Shown here: positions 52,012 through 61,073 of the stretch, one piece after another
How positions within the stretch are numbered: position 1 is the first letter of the stretch
Layout: every line of letters begins with the position of its first letter
Assembly: GCA_016713275.1 (NCBI GenBank)
Contig: JADJPL010000003.1
Location: forward strand, 496,001 to 560,000
Direction of reading: 5' to 3'
DNA length: 64,000 nt
Origin: Haliscomenobacter sp.
Lineage (GTDB): Bacteria > Bacteroidota > Bacteroidia > Chitinophagales > Saprospiraceae
Program-made: the position numbers and the translations under genes
Notes under the pieces: model-generated
Database searches by the model: none
Told to the model about the DNA's origin: nothing
The model's input: the letters and a program-made list of their open reading frames with translations, nothing else

Positions 52012-52886
52012 ATGTCAGTTCTTGTCAATAAACACTCCCGGATCATCGTCCAGGGATATACCGGGAAAGAGGGTACCTTTCATGCCACGCAAATGATCGA
52101 ATACGGCACCAACGTGGTGGGAGGCGTCACCCCGGGTAAAGGAGGTACGCTTCACCTCGACCGGCCGGTTTTCAATACGGTACAGCATGCCGTCGAACAG
52201 GCAGGCGCAGATACTTCTGTGATCTTCGTTCCGCCGGCTTTTGCGGCCGACGCCATTATGGAGGCCGCCGATGCAGGAATCAAGGTCATCATTTGCATCA
52301 CGGAAGGGATTCCGGTTCAGGACATGGTCAAGGTGAAATCGTATATCAGCGACCGCAACTGCCGCTTGATTGGGCCTAACTGCCCCGGCGTCATCACTCC
52401 GGATGAAGCGAAATGCGGCATCATGCCCGGCTTCATTCACCGCAAAGGAACCATCGGGATCGTTTCCCGGTCTGGCACGCTCACCTACGAAGCGGTTGAT
52501 CAGATCACCCGTATCGGGCTGGGCCAATCGACCTGCATTGGCATTGGCGGCGACCCCATCGTCGGTACCACGACCAAAGAGGCGGTTGAGTTGCTGATGA
52601 ACGACCCGGAAACTGAAGGAATCATCATGATCGGCGCGAAATCGGCGGCGGCATGGAAGCGGAAGCGGCGCGGTATGTACAAGCCCACGGAACCAAGCCT
52701 GTTGTTGGGTTTATCGCTGGGCAGACGGCTCCTAAGGGCCGCAAAATGGGCCACGCCGGCGCTATCATTGGCGGTGCAGACGATACGGCTGCCGCCAAAA
52801 TGCGCATCATGGAAGCATGTGGAATCCACGTAGTGAGTTCCCCGGCGCGGATCGGAGAAACGATGTTCCGGGTGCTGCGGGGCTAG
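52012..52886 (+). CDS. sucD: Succinyl-CoA synthetase alpha subunit, with an apparent frameshift
   Basis: SucD is the alpha subunit of succinyl-CoA ligase in the TCA cycle. The N-terminal CoA-binding domain is clear ('RIIVQGYTGKEGTFHATQMI', 'GTNVVGGVTPGKGGTLHL'), with 'RLIGPNCPGVITPDEAKCGI'. The ligase domain continues to 'EGIIMIG', then the frame breaks at ~52634-52639 (GGCGCGAAATCGG). Removing two bases there, or adding one, restores 'GGGMEAEAARYVQAHGTKP' and 'GRKMGHAGAIIGGADDTAA' (the GHAGA with the catalytic His) to the normal C-terminus. All conserved parts are present, so a sequence error is more likely than gene loss. The next gene is 9 bp downstream. Confidence 0.93.
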
Positions 52887-52895
52887 GATAAACAA

Positions 52896-54704
52896 ATGAC
52901 GTTTTCTAAATGGCCAGTTTGGTACCGGCTGCATCGCAAGCGGCTGGGAAGGTTCTGGCAATGGATCGCTGATCGCCTGCATCAGCGAAACCACCAGATC
53001 TTAGTGAGCGTGGCGATCGGCCTCGTTGCCGGATTAGTCGCTGTGGTCCTGAAATGGAGCACGCATACCGTGCGGGACTGGGTCTATGGAGGTAATCCGG
53101 CTGCGGGTAATATTGGGTTTTTTATCCTCCCGGGAGTCGGCATTGCCGTCACGACCTTTTACCTCCGCCGGGTACTGCGCAAGCCTTTTTCCACAGGCCT
53201 TTCCCCTCTGGTTCATGCTATTTCTTCCAAACGCATCCACATTCCCAGGCATGAAATCTACTCTCATGTGGTGACCACGTCGCTCACCGTTGGGTTTGGC
53301 GGTTCCGTTGGGATGGAAGCGCCCATCGTCCGCACCGGAGCGGCTATTGGCGCCAGCCTGGCCCGGATCTTCCGAGCGGGGAGAAAACAGGAAACCCTGT
53401 TTCTGGCTTGCGGGGCTGCAGCGGGCATCGCTTCGATCTTCAATAGCCCGGTAGCAGGCGTGCTTTTCGCCTTTGAAGTATTGCTTCCCGGGGTAGCCTC
53501 CATCGAGTCGTTTATCCCTCTGCTGATCGCCGCCGCCACGGGTACAGTGGTGGGCAGGTCCTTGTACTACGAGCAGTTGTTTTTCCTGCCTTCCAGTACC
53601 TGGACGATCACAGACGTGCCTTTTTTCATGCTCCTGGGCGCGCTTTGCGGACTCCTTTCCGTGTATATGATGCGCATGAATGCCAAAACGCGCGATGCGC
53701 TGGGGAAAATCGCCAAGCCTTATGTCCGGATTGCGGTGGGGAGCCTGATCCTGGGGGGGCTGATCTTTCTTTTTCCGCCTTTGTTCGGAGAAGGGTACGA
53801 TACCGTTAACCTGCTCTTACAGGGAGAATTTCGCGAAGTGCTCGGGCATAGTTTGTTTTATGCGTATTCCCGGAATACCTGGGTCGTCCTTGGGTTTGTC
53901 GCTGTTGTCATGTTCCTGAAAATTATCGCCACTTCGGTGACGATCAACAGCGGAGGAAACGGAGGTATTTTTGCGCCAAGTATGGTGATCGGATCCACGC
54001 TCGGCTTTGTGTTTTCTCACGGCATTAATGAAATGGGGTGGGTGATTCTGGAAGAGAATAACTACATCGGCGTCGCCATGGCCGGCATCCTGAGCGGGGT
54101 TTTTAAATCGCCTCTAACCGGCATCTTCCTCATCGCAGAGGTAACCGGAGGTTATTCGCTTTTCGTCCCCCTGATGTTGGTCTCCGCTATATCGTACTTT
54201 GTTTCGTACTATTTCGAGCCTTTCGCGATGCATACCCGAGAACTTTTCCAAAAAGGGCTTTGGGTTCCTCCCCATAAGCAGGACCTGGTCATATTAAAGC
54301 ATCTGCGGCTCACGGATATGCTGGAGACGGATTTTTCCATCCTTTCGCCTACCAGCAACTTGGGGGAAATGGTCAAGATCATCGCCCATTCCAGGCGCAA
54401 CGTATTCACTGTGGTCGATGAGAAAGGGCTGTTTGCGGGAATTGTGCTGCTGGACGACGTGCGCGAGCTGATGTTTAAACCCGAGCTATATGAGCGGGTG
54501 CTGGTCCGCGATTTGGCACACCAGCCTCCGGCGGTTCTTCAGGCGGCGGATTCGATGGACCGGGTGATGCGCTTGTTCGAAGCGCATGGCGCCTGGAACC
54601 TGCCCGTGACAGCAGACGGGAAATATTTGGGCTTCGTTTCCAAATCTACCGTATTTAACCGCTATCGGGAAGCCCTGCAAGGGTTAAGCTCGGGGTTCGG
54701 GTAA
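52896..54704 (+). CDS. CLC-type chloride channel/transporter with CBS domains
   Basis: A 602-residue protein with about ten to eleven membrane helices of the ClC fold. The ion-pathway motifs are seen: 'GFGGSVGMEAPIVRTGAAIG' (region of the G-K-E-G-P motif, here G-M-E-A-P) and 'GGNGGIFAPSMVIG' (G-x-F-x-P). 'FKSPLTGIFLIAEVTGGY' belongs to the later helices. A cytoplasmic pair of CBS domains covers about residues 470-595 ('ILSPTSNLGEMVKIIAHSRR', 'ESVDRV'-like and 'AHGAWNLPVTADGKYLGFVS'). The gating Glu typical of antiporters is the Glu in GMEAP. Whether it is a channel or a Cl-/H+ exchanger cannot be decided. It ends 3 bp before a convergent gene. Confidence 0.92.
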   Translation: MTFSKWPVWYRLHRKRLGRFWQWIADRLHQRNHQILVSVAIGLVAGLVAVVLKWSTHTVRDWVYGGNPAAGNIGFFILPGVGIAVTTFYLRRVLRKPFSTGLSPLVHAISSKRIHIPRHEIYSHVVTTSLTVGFGGSVGMEAPIVRTGAAIGASLARIFRAGRKQETLFLACGAAAGIASIFNSPVAGVLFAFEVLLPGVASIESFIPLLIAAATGTVVGRSLYYEQLFFLPSSTWTITDVPFFMLLGALCGLLSVYMMRMNAKTRDALGKIAKPYVRIAVGSLILGGLIFLFPPLFGEGYDTVNLLLQGEFREVLGHSLFYAYSRNTWVVLGFVAVVMFLKIIATSVTINSGGNGGIFAPSMVIGSTLGFVFSHGINEMGWVILEENNYIGVAMAGILSGVFKSPLTGIFLIAEVTGGYSLFVPLMLVSAISYFVSYYFEPFAMHTRELFQKGLWVPPHKQDLVILKHLRLTDMLETDFSILSPTSNLGEMVKIIAHSRRNVFTVVDEKGLFAGIVLLDDVRELMFKPELYERVLVRDLAHQPPAVLQAADSMDRVMRLFEAHGAWNLPVTADGKYLGFVSKSTVFNRYREALQGLSSGFG

Positions 54705-54707
54705 CTA

Positions 54708-55274
54708 TTATCCCACCGATAAAATCAGGATAAGGGCTACTACGAATAAAACGATTAACGCCAGGACGAAATAAAACTGGTTGTTGCTGCGAAAGGTATT
54801 GTACAGCAAGTCCATGAGGTCTCTCCATTCCAGCTTTTTCGCCAGCGGCTCATGTGCCAGCACAAAATACTTGGCTTTCCCAAACCGCTCCTGTTCGCCG
54901 TGTTTTTTAAGGATAAAGAAGTTTTTGTCCATATAGGCCAAGTCGTACAGTTCCGTATCTCCGTGGTCAATCAGGAATTTATTGGCCGATTCGAGATACC
55001 TCCAGTGCCCCGTACTGACATCGCCATTTTCCGATCGAAGGTATTCTCCTTCTTCGTTGAAAAAATGAAGCACGATGTCGTGAAACTGATCGTCGTCCTG
55101 AAATTCCAGCCAGGCACGGTTGACGTAGTGTTTCTCCTCCCGCAGATCTTCTCCCCAGGGGCGAACTTTGGGAATGAGAAAGTCCAGGTACTCGTCCATA
55201 GAGGAAAATTCCGGCAATTCTGCCCGAAATGCCTGGCCTACCGTATCGAGAAGTTTTTCGTTGTTGGATGCCAC
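54708..55274 (-). CDS. Unrecognised tail-anchored membrane protein
   Basis: No family is recognised with confidence. Starting at the GTG at 55274, which follows a TATCTTTC promoter element by a suitable distance, it has 188 residues. Residues 1-~160 are soluble, rich in Asp, Glu and aromatic residues ('EFQDDDQFHDIVLHFFNEEG', 'TGHWRYLESANKFLIDHG', 'YDLAYMDKNFFILKKHG'), the latter resembling a lipocalin-like beta-strand pattern of G-x-W...L-x-I...L-x-L-D-x-x-F-x-I-L-K-K. The last ~22 residues form one hydrophobic helix ending at the C-terminus, so the protein is probably tail-anchored in the inner membrane. It is downstream of the carotenoid genes on the same strand but has its own promoter. 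Confidence 0.65.
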   Translation of the reverse strand: MASNNEKLLDTVGQAFRAELPEFSSMDEYLDFLIPKVRPWGEDLREEKHYVNRAWLEFQDDDQFHDIVLHFFNEEGEYLRSENGDVSTGHWRYLESANKFLIDHGDTELYDLAYMDKNFFILKKHGEQERFGKAKYFVLAHEPLAKKLEWRDLMDLLYNTFRSNNQFYFVLALIVLFVVALILILSVG

Positions 55275-55300
55275 GACTAGGTTACATCTGATTTTATCGC

Positions 55301-55308
55301 GAAAGATA
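55301..55308 (-). promoter_or_regulatory. Candidate -7 promoter element (TATCTTTC) for the tail-anchored protein
   Basis: On the minus strand TATCTTTC, one base from TAnnTTTG, lies 26 bp before the GTG at 55274. The sequence upstream of it is the G/C-only block, so a -33 box cannot be judged. Confidence 0.4.
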
Positions 55309-55318
55309 CGCAAGTAAG

Positions 55319-55432
55319 CCCCCCGCCGCCCGGCCCCCGCCGGGGGCCCGGTTCCGGGGGGGGTTCCCCCCCCTGCCCCCGGGGCCCGGTCGGCGGGGCC
55401 CCCGCGGCCCCCGGGGGCCGCCTTCGTTCCCC
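55319..55432. other. 114-bp block of almost only G and C
   Basis: From 55319 to about 55432 the sequence is runs of three to eight G or C with only a handful of T and one A-free stretch throughout, quite unlike its neighbours. It lies between the tail-anchored protein and crtZ, and a reading frame through it gives Gly/Pro/Ala/Arg only. It looks like low-quality consensus or a collapsed structured region. Confidence 0.75.
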
Positions 55433-55470
55433 TACAATTCGAGGCAACGGTTTGGGGCGGCCTTCTGCAT

Positions 55471-55968
55471 TCAGGAGCGGTTTTCCATCTGCTTTGCCCC
55501 AGCCCACTCCTTCCGTTTACGGAAATACTTGGGGTGGACGAGCAGCAAGCCAAAGCTTTCCCCGTCTTCTTTGCCGGTTTTGGTATGATGGCTGCCATGG
55601 GCTCTCAGAATGGCTCTGGAATATGGGGAGTCCAACTGCTTAAACCACTTGAAGCGCCGGTGGATGTATACGTCGTGGATGAGGAAATAGATCAATCCAT
55701 AGATCGAAATGCCGATCCCTACAAATAGCAGCCACCGTTGGGGCGTTGCCAGGCCAACCATATAGGAAACGGCGCTCGGGATAGCAAATACGAGGAAGAA
55801 CAGGTCGTTTTTCTCGAAAAAACCGTGTTTCTCGTGATGGGGTTTGTGGTGGTCTTCGTGCCACACCCATAGCCATCCGTGCATCAGGTATTTGTGGGCG
55901 CTCCAGGCGACGAATTCCATAACCAGAATGGTGGCGAGCGTAATCAGCGTATAAAGGACAACAAGCAT
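55471..55968 (-). CDS. crtZ: Beta-carotene 3-hydroxylase (CrtZ family)
   Basis: Di-iron membrane hydroxylase that adds 3-hydroxyl groups to beta-ionone rings of carotenoids. The 165-residue protein has the histidine clusters of the family: 'AHKYLMHG' (H-x4-H), 'HEDHHKPHH', 'HDVYIHRR' and 'AHGSHHTK'. Four membrane-like stretches surround them. It is the third gene of a minus-strand unit after the desaturase and the CruF-like gene (24 bp after the latter), so it probably acts on the same pigment. Confidence 0.93.
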   Translation of the reverse strand: MLVVLYTLITLATILVMEFVAWSAHKYLMHGWLWVWHEDHHKPHHEKHGFFEKNDLFFLVFAIPSAVSYMVGLATPQRWLLFVGIGISIYGLIYFLIHDVYIHRRFKWFKQLDSPYSRAILRAHGSHHTKTGKEDGESFGLLLVHPKYFRKRKEWAGAKQMENRS

Positions 55969-55992
55969 CGCGTTTAAAATTTAATAACAAAA

Positions 55993-56664
55993 TCAGATAA
56001 GTGCAAAAAACAACCCTTGCAAGATAAACAGTGCAACGGCCACGTTGTTTTTCACCGGACCGATCCACGCCCCAAGCAGGACCTGGAGGGGAAGCGCTAC
56101 CGAAAACCAGCCCAGATAGTTCTGCATGGGGGCGTCGCCGTTCTCCCAGGTCCAGAACCCGTATTGGATCGCGTCGGGTTCACTCAGGACGTCGAGCAGG
56201 ACCATGGCCCCTGCCGCTAGCGCGCTTCCCGCCAACCGGGGAAGCTTGGGAAAAACGGCCCAAACGGCTGCTGCTGCCGAATAGGTTACCAAAACCCAGT
56301 TGACGCCGATGAGCAAAGGGGTCTCCAAGACCTTAAACCCAAGCACTTCTCCGTAGGTATAGGCGCCAAACAACCGGCCGGTTTGAACGCCGTATACTTC
56401 CGCTCCAAAGCCCACCGCGAAACAGATCCCCAGATAACCCACAAACCGGCTGCTCCATCCCTGGTGAAATCCAAGCATCACCGCCAAGGAGACCAACAGA
56501 TTCAACGGCGTTAAGAAAATGAAATCCGGATGTATCGGCAGCAATACGCCGGCGACCCCGACGGCGTATAAGATCGACAGGATGGCAATAGCCATCCCTT
56601 CCGGCTGCTGCAAAGGAGCAGGCAGGAATCCAGGCGCCGGGGAATGACGAAAAAGGCTGGCCAT
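55993..56664 (-). CDS. Carotenoid biosynthesis protein, CruF/DUF422 family
   Basis: A 223-residue membrane protein of six to seven helices. 'GVQTGRLFGAYTYGEVLG', 'TPLLIGVNWVLVTYSAAAAV' and 'DVLSEPDAIQYGFWTWENG' are the signature blocks of DUF422/CruF, with conserved Glu, Asp and Trp facing the membrane interior. CruF-type enzymes hydrate the terminal C1'-C2' double bond of acyclic carotene ends (1'-hydroxylase/hydratase). It lies 11 bp after the desaturase and 24 bp before crtZ. The alternative is a heterodimeric lycopene cyclase (CrtYc/d), which has a similar helix pattern but lacks these motifs. Confidence 0.8.
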   Translation of the reverse strand: MASLFRHSPAPGFLPAPLQQPEGMAIAILSILYAVGVAGVLLPIHPDFIFLTPLNLLVSLAVMLGFHQGWSSRFVGYLGICFAVGFGAEVYGVQTGRLFGAYTYGEVLGFKVLETPLLIGVNWVLVTYSAAAAVWAVFPKLPRLAGSALAAGAMVLLDVLSEPDAIQYGFWTWENGDAPMQNYLGWFSVALPLQVLLGAWIGPVKNNVAVALFILQGLFFALI

Positions 56665-56675
56665 AATGCGTTTGT

Positions 56676-58139
56676 TTAATTTGATTCCTGAATGCGTTCA
56701 TGCACCAGTTTGGCCGACATCAGGCAGAGGGGGATGCCGCCCCCCGGATGAACGCTTCCTCCGCAAAAGTACAGGTTTTTTATCCGGGAGCTGAAATTGG
56801 GATGCCGCAAAAAAGCAGCCATCCGATTGTTGGAACTGGTTCCATAGAGGGCGCCTAAATGCGACGAAGTCCTGCTTTCAATCGTCCGCGGGTCCAGCCG
56901 GTCTTCGCATTCAATCAGCGCCTCTATATCGGTTTGGAGCATGCGGCTGAGCTTTTGCAGTACATTCGTTCGGGTGCGGGCAATGATCTGATCCCAGTCC
57001 TGTCCGGAATGGTAAGGCACATTGACCAGCACAAACCAGTTTTCCGACCCCGGGGGCGCGTCTTCCGGACTGTGTTTGGACGTGAGGTTGACGTAGATCG
57101 TCGGGTCGTCCGACACCTGGCCTTTGTTCAACAGGTCGAATTCTTCGCGGTAGTTATCGCTGAAGAAAATGTTGTGCATTGTCAGTTCGGGAAAGCTCCG
57201 TTTAATCCCCCAGTAAAAGATCAGCGCCGAGGTGGATTTTTCCTGCCGGAGGGTGCGTTCCGGCTGGGGCTGATCGGACAGCAGACGCCGATAGGTGAAG
57301 AACACATCCATATTGCTGACGATCCGGTCGAAGGGTTGATCGGCGCCGTTCACTTCCAGCCCGATCGCTTTCCCGTTCTCTACCCGGATAGCCGTCACCG
57401 GCGTTTCAAAATGGAACCTTGCGCCTTTGCTTAGGGCAAGGCGGTACAGGCTTTGCGCAATCGCATACATTCCTCCCTGAGGGTAGTAGGCGCCAATGTG
57501 ATGCTCAAAATGGGGGATGATGGTGAGGAGCCCCGGTGTTTTGTAAGGGTTTGACCCGTTATAGGTAGCGTACCGGTTGAACAGCTGCACGAGCTTGGGG
57601 TGGCCGAGATGCCGCTCGTTGACCGCGTTCATAGTGGTGAACAGGTCGAGCCCGGGTATCCGGAGCATGGCTTTTGCTACCTTCGCTGAGGTCCAGGTCC
57701 GGAGCAGATGCAGGGACTTTTCCAAAAAAATCCTGCCGGTAAGTTCGTACTTTTTTCGGCTGTCTGCCAGGGCCGCAAGCACTTTGCCTGCGGGCACTCC
57801 AAGCGTGTTTTCAGCTTCTCTGGCGAAATCCCCGGGATCGGCGTGGGCCGAAAGCCGGGTTCCGTCTTCCCAGAAGTAATTGCATACCACAGGCAGGCGT
57901 TGGTAGCTGAACCAGGCCGCCGGGTCTTCTCCGGCGGATTCAAAGATTTCGTCGACGTAACGGGGCATGGTAAACAGGGACGGGCCCGCATCAAACCGGT
58001 ATCCGTGCATCCGGAGTTCTGCCATTTTACCTCCAGGGTATGCATTCGATTCGTACACGTCTACTTCATTCCCCTGGGCGGCAAGCCTTGCCGCTGCGGC
58101 GAGTCCGGCAACGCCGGCGCCAATGATACCTATTTTCAA
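56676..58139 (-). CDS. Phytoene desaturase family FAD-dependent carotenoid desaturase (CrtI/CrtD type)
   Basis: Flavoprotein desaturase of about 488 residues. Residues 1-35 hold the dinucleotide-binding fold 'KIGIIGAGVAGLAAAARLA' and 'VDVYESNAYPGGKMAEL'. 'GYRFDAGPSLFTMP' follows, and the C-terminal 'NLYFCGGSVHPGGGIPLCLM' is the CrtI/CrtD FAD signature. The start is set at the TTG at 58139 because the fold begins there; no ATG is near and a TAATTTTG promoter element lies 27 bp upstream. With crtZ and a CruF-type gene next to it and no phytoene synthase in view, a 3',4'-desaturase (CrtD-like) role is as likely as lycopene-forming CrtI. Confidence 0.9.
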   Translation of the reverse strand: MKIGIIGAGVAGLAAAARLAAQGNEVDVYESNAYPGGKMAELRMHGYRFDAGPSLFTMPRYVDEIFESAGEDPAAWFSYQRLPVVCNYFWEDGTRLSAHADPGDFAREAENTLGVPAGKVLAALADSRKKYELTGRIFLEKSLHLLRTWTSAKVAKAMLRIPGLDLFTTMNAVNERHLGHPKLVQLFNRYATYNGSNPYKTPGLLTIIPHFEHHIGAYYPQGGMYAIAQSLYRLALSKGARFHFETPVTAIRVENGKAIGLEVNGADQPFDRIVSNMDVFFTYRRLLSDQPQPERTLRQEKSTSALIFYWGIKRSFPELTMHNIFFSDNYREEFDLLNKGQVSDDPTIYVNLTSKHSPEDAPPGSENWFVLVNVPYHSGQDWDQIIARTRTNVLQKLSRMLQTDIEALIECEDRLDPRTIESRTSSHLGALYGTSSNNRMAAFLRHPNFSSRIKNLYFCGGSVHPGGGIPLCLMSAKLVHERIQESN

Positions 58140-58165
58140 CGCCAAGTGCTTTTTGCATGGGGTAA

Positions 58166-58173
58166 CAAAATTA
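58166..58173 (-). promoter_or_regulatory. Candidate -7 promoter element (TAATTTTG) of the carotenoid unit
   Basis: On the minus strand TAATTTTG lies 26 bp before the desaturase start and matches TAnnTTTG. It separates the carotenoid genes from the kinase remnant that ends at 58199. Confidence 0.55.
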
Positions 58174-58198
58174 GATGGAATAGGTTTTGGGCATACTT

Positions 58199-60976
58199 CT
58201 AATTGGTGGGAAGCTCCACGAAAAACGTTGTTCCCATGCCCTGTTCCGTTTCGAAATAGATCCTTCCGCCAGCCTGCTGGATCATATTTTTGCACATGGC
58301 CAGGCCAAGGCCCATTCCGGAAGACTTGGTCGTGAAGTTGGGGGAAAACACCTTATCCCGCACCGAATCCGGTATCCCCAACCCGTTATCCGTCACCCGG
58401 ACGGTCGCCCAATGCGCGTCGTGGGTCATGGAAATCGAAATCGTCGGCGCCCGCTCCTGGGGAATGGCTTGCATGGCGTTGTTCAGCAAATTGTTAAATA
58501 CCCGGACGACTTGCTTTTTGTCTGCTACGACCCAGACCGGTTCCTCCGGAGGAACAAAAGCAATCCCTATCTGGGGGCTAAATAGCCCTACCGAAGCCTG
58601 AATCGCTTCTGCGAGAAGGAAGCGTTCGTTTTCTGCGGCGGGCATTTGGGCGAAATGGGAAAACGCGGTGGCGATTTGCGCCAGTCCGTCGATTTGCTCG
58701 GTAAGGGTTTGGGCGGCGTTAGGGAGAAGCTGGCCGATTTTTTCCGGCTGCTGGCGATAGGCATGAAGCAGATATTGAATGCTGAGCTTCATAGGGGTTA
58801 GCGGGTTTTTGATCTCATGGGCCACCTGTTTGGCCATTTCCCTCCAGGCTTTTTCGCGTTCGGTAAGCCGGAGTTGTTCGGCACTGGCTTCAACCTGCTG
58901 GACGGCGGCATTATACGCGGCGACCAACGCTCCGATTTCGTCGTCTTTCCCCGGGTTGGGGAGGTATTGATTGCCTCCGATCTTCATCGTCCGGAGGTGC
59001 TCGCTGATTTGGAGCAAGGGAGCGGTGAGCTGGTTGGCCAGCAGCATGGCGGCGCTACCGGTGATCAGCAGCAGGAAAACGGAAACCATCAAAATAGAGC
59101 CAAAAAATTCCTGTAAAGCCGGGCTTACCAAATCTTCCGCTGATTGAAAAGGGACGCCCAGGATGAGCGGGGCGGCAGTTCCCTGTAAGGAGACCGGCAG
59201 GTAAAGCTTGATATTCCAGGGAGGGCAACCATTCCTTTTCGGAAACAAAAAGGGCTGGTTCCTCCTTCGTCAGCGCGTTCATGACCTCCCGGGGGCATTG
59301 TTTTGCTCTTGAGTCCCTTTTCGTAAAGGGCTAAATGAGAAGAAGCCAGGAGCGCTCCCGTTCGGGTATCGTAAAGGTCAAAATCCAGATCGTAATACAC
59401 GGAGAGCCGGTTTAAAAGGCTGGTCAGCGAGCTATCAGTCCCTGGCCGGACTGCCTGCACGGCTGTCTGCCGGGCATCGTTCGCCCGTTGGATGATGCGG
59501 TTTTCCTGGTCCTGAATGGCGGCAAGACGGAAATAAGGAATGGAAATCGCTGTAAACAAAACAATCGGGACGAGCACGATGGCAAGGACCGCCCGCTGCA
59601 AGCGGTTCCGAAACCGGGAACTCCAGGGAAAGGGCAGGGTAGTGGCTTCCGGCAGGAAACCCCACTTCCGGTTAGCCCAAGCCAGAAAGGCTGTCAGGAC
59701 AAGCAAACCGAGGAAGAAAAGCGAAGAAAGCGCCAGAAGCGGCAGGATGCCCGGGCGTTTTTGATCTGCGTAAACCCAGGTTCCTCTCTGGTTCCCTACC
59801 CACACGGACGCCCGTTCTGTGCTTATTCCGGAAGAAATAACGCGGTTGCCCAGAGCCTTTTTTGGGGGAAGAAACGAATACGCCTTGCCTGGAAGACGGG
59901 CAGCCTGGCCAAATGTCTTCGCCAAACGGGTGTTGGGGGCGCCCACGACCTGAACCAGGCGGCCTTTTTCGACCCAAGCCATGTTCCAGGCGCCTTCCGT
60001 CCCTTTTTCTCTAAAAAAAAGACGTATAGGCGATTGGTGGGTTTTTTTTCTTGCGGGAGCCCTTCGGAAAGGGCTTTTTGGGCGCGATCCTGCAGAACCC
60101 GTATATCTTTTTCCTGGCGGTAGCGGGCGATCATCGCAGCGCTCAGGAGGGCAAAAAACAGTGCCCAGACCAGCGACCACGCCAGGCCGCTGTTGCGGTA
60201 GTCCAGAAAAAGATCGAACAGGAGCAGGTAACTGAATCCAAAAAGGGCTGCCGGTACAGGCGATAACCCCGTCCAGCCGGAAACCGACGGAATCAGCATG
60301 ACCGAAGATACCACAGCGAACAACAGCACCCGGGCCGGCAACTCCGGGCTTCGTGCCCGCATAGCCTGAAGCGCCCATTGGGAAAAAAGATACAGATTTT
60401 GCAGCCCCAATCCTGCGATCAGAAAAACGGTCCACCCGGACATCCCTGCTTGCAGGAGGTTCTCGTATGCGACGCCATGGGTGGCGGTAGTGACTAAAAA
60501 CCGCAGGCCGGACAGAAACCCGGCCAGGGCCGCCGCAGCCAGTAAGGGAAAAACCAGGCCTGCAACCCATTTGGGCCATGCCGGGGCGGGAGCTTTATGC
60601 AAGAGCGCGACCCACCAGAACAGCCCGGCCAAGCCCGCCAGAATCCATCCGGGGCTGGCGATTCCCCAAATTCGGGCGCCAGCAACGGGAGTTTCGCTAC
60701 TGCAGGATGGTGTAATACCCGGGAAGCTGCCCATACCATGACCCCAAGCGCACCCAAAAGCAGACCGAGCGCAGGCCAGGGGCGGCGGCTGATCCACGCG
60801 TTCAGAGGCTGCCAGGTAATCAGCGCCACTACAGCAAGCCCGGCCACATGCAATCCCAAACCAAACTTCGCAGAAGGACAAAACAACCAGGGGTAGCCTG
60901 CGAGCGCAGGCAATACCAAACCAGTTATCCACAGGATAACAAGTGCCCAGCCGCCTGATCTCCGGGTTGTTTTCAT
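58199..60976 (-). pseudogene. NtrY-like sensor histidine kinase, interrupted by several frameshifts
   Basis: One large kinase gene seems split over at least four frames. From the ATG at 60976: N-terminal membrane helices ('WALVILWITGLVLPALAG'), then in another frame (~60690 on) more helices and 'SVSGWTGLSPVPAALFG'. From ~60020 a third frame carries an extracytoplasmic or linker part and a membrane helix ('PLLALSSLFFLGLLVLTAF'). Near 59290 and 59215 two further shifts lead into HAMP, the phospho-acceptor helix 'AKQVAHEIKNPLTPMKLSIQ' and the ATPase domain ('NNLLNNAMQAI', 'VTDNGLGIP', 'SSGMGLGLAMCKNMI') to the stop at 58199. The catalytic part is intact in one frame. Either the gene is decaying or this stretch has many sequence errors. 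Confidence 0.75.
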
Positions 60977-61062
60977 AGTTGTACAACACCGTATACGAAA
61001 AATGGCCCTCCGGGTTGCTGCGCTTCGGGAACCCCTCCTTGATATACTCCGTTTTTTTGCAC

Positions 61063-61070
61063 TACCTTTA
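61063..61070 (+). promoter_or_regulatory. Promoter -7 element of rnpB
   Basis: TACCTTTA lies a few bases before the predicted 5' end of the RNase P RNA (about 61074), the right distance for a -7 element. TTGA about 20 bp upstream is a possible -33 box. Confidence 0.6.
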
Positions 61071-61073
61071 GCC

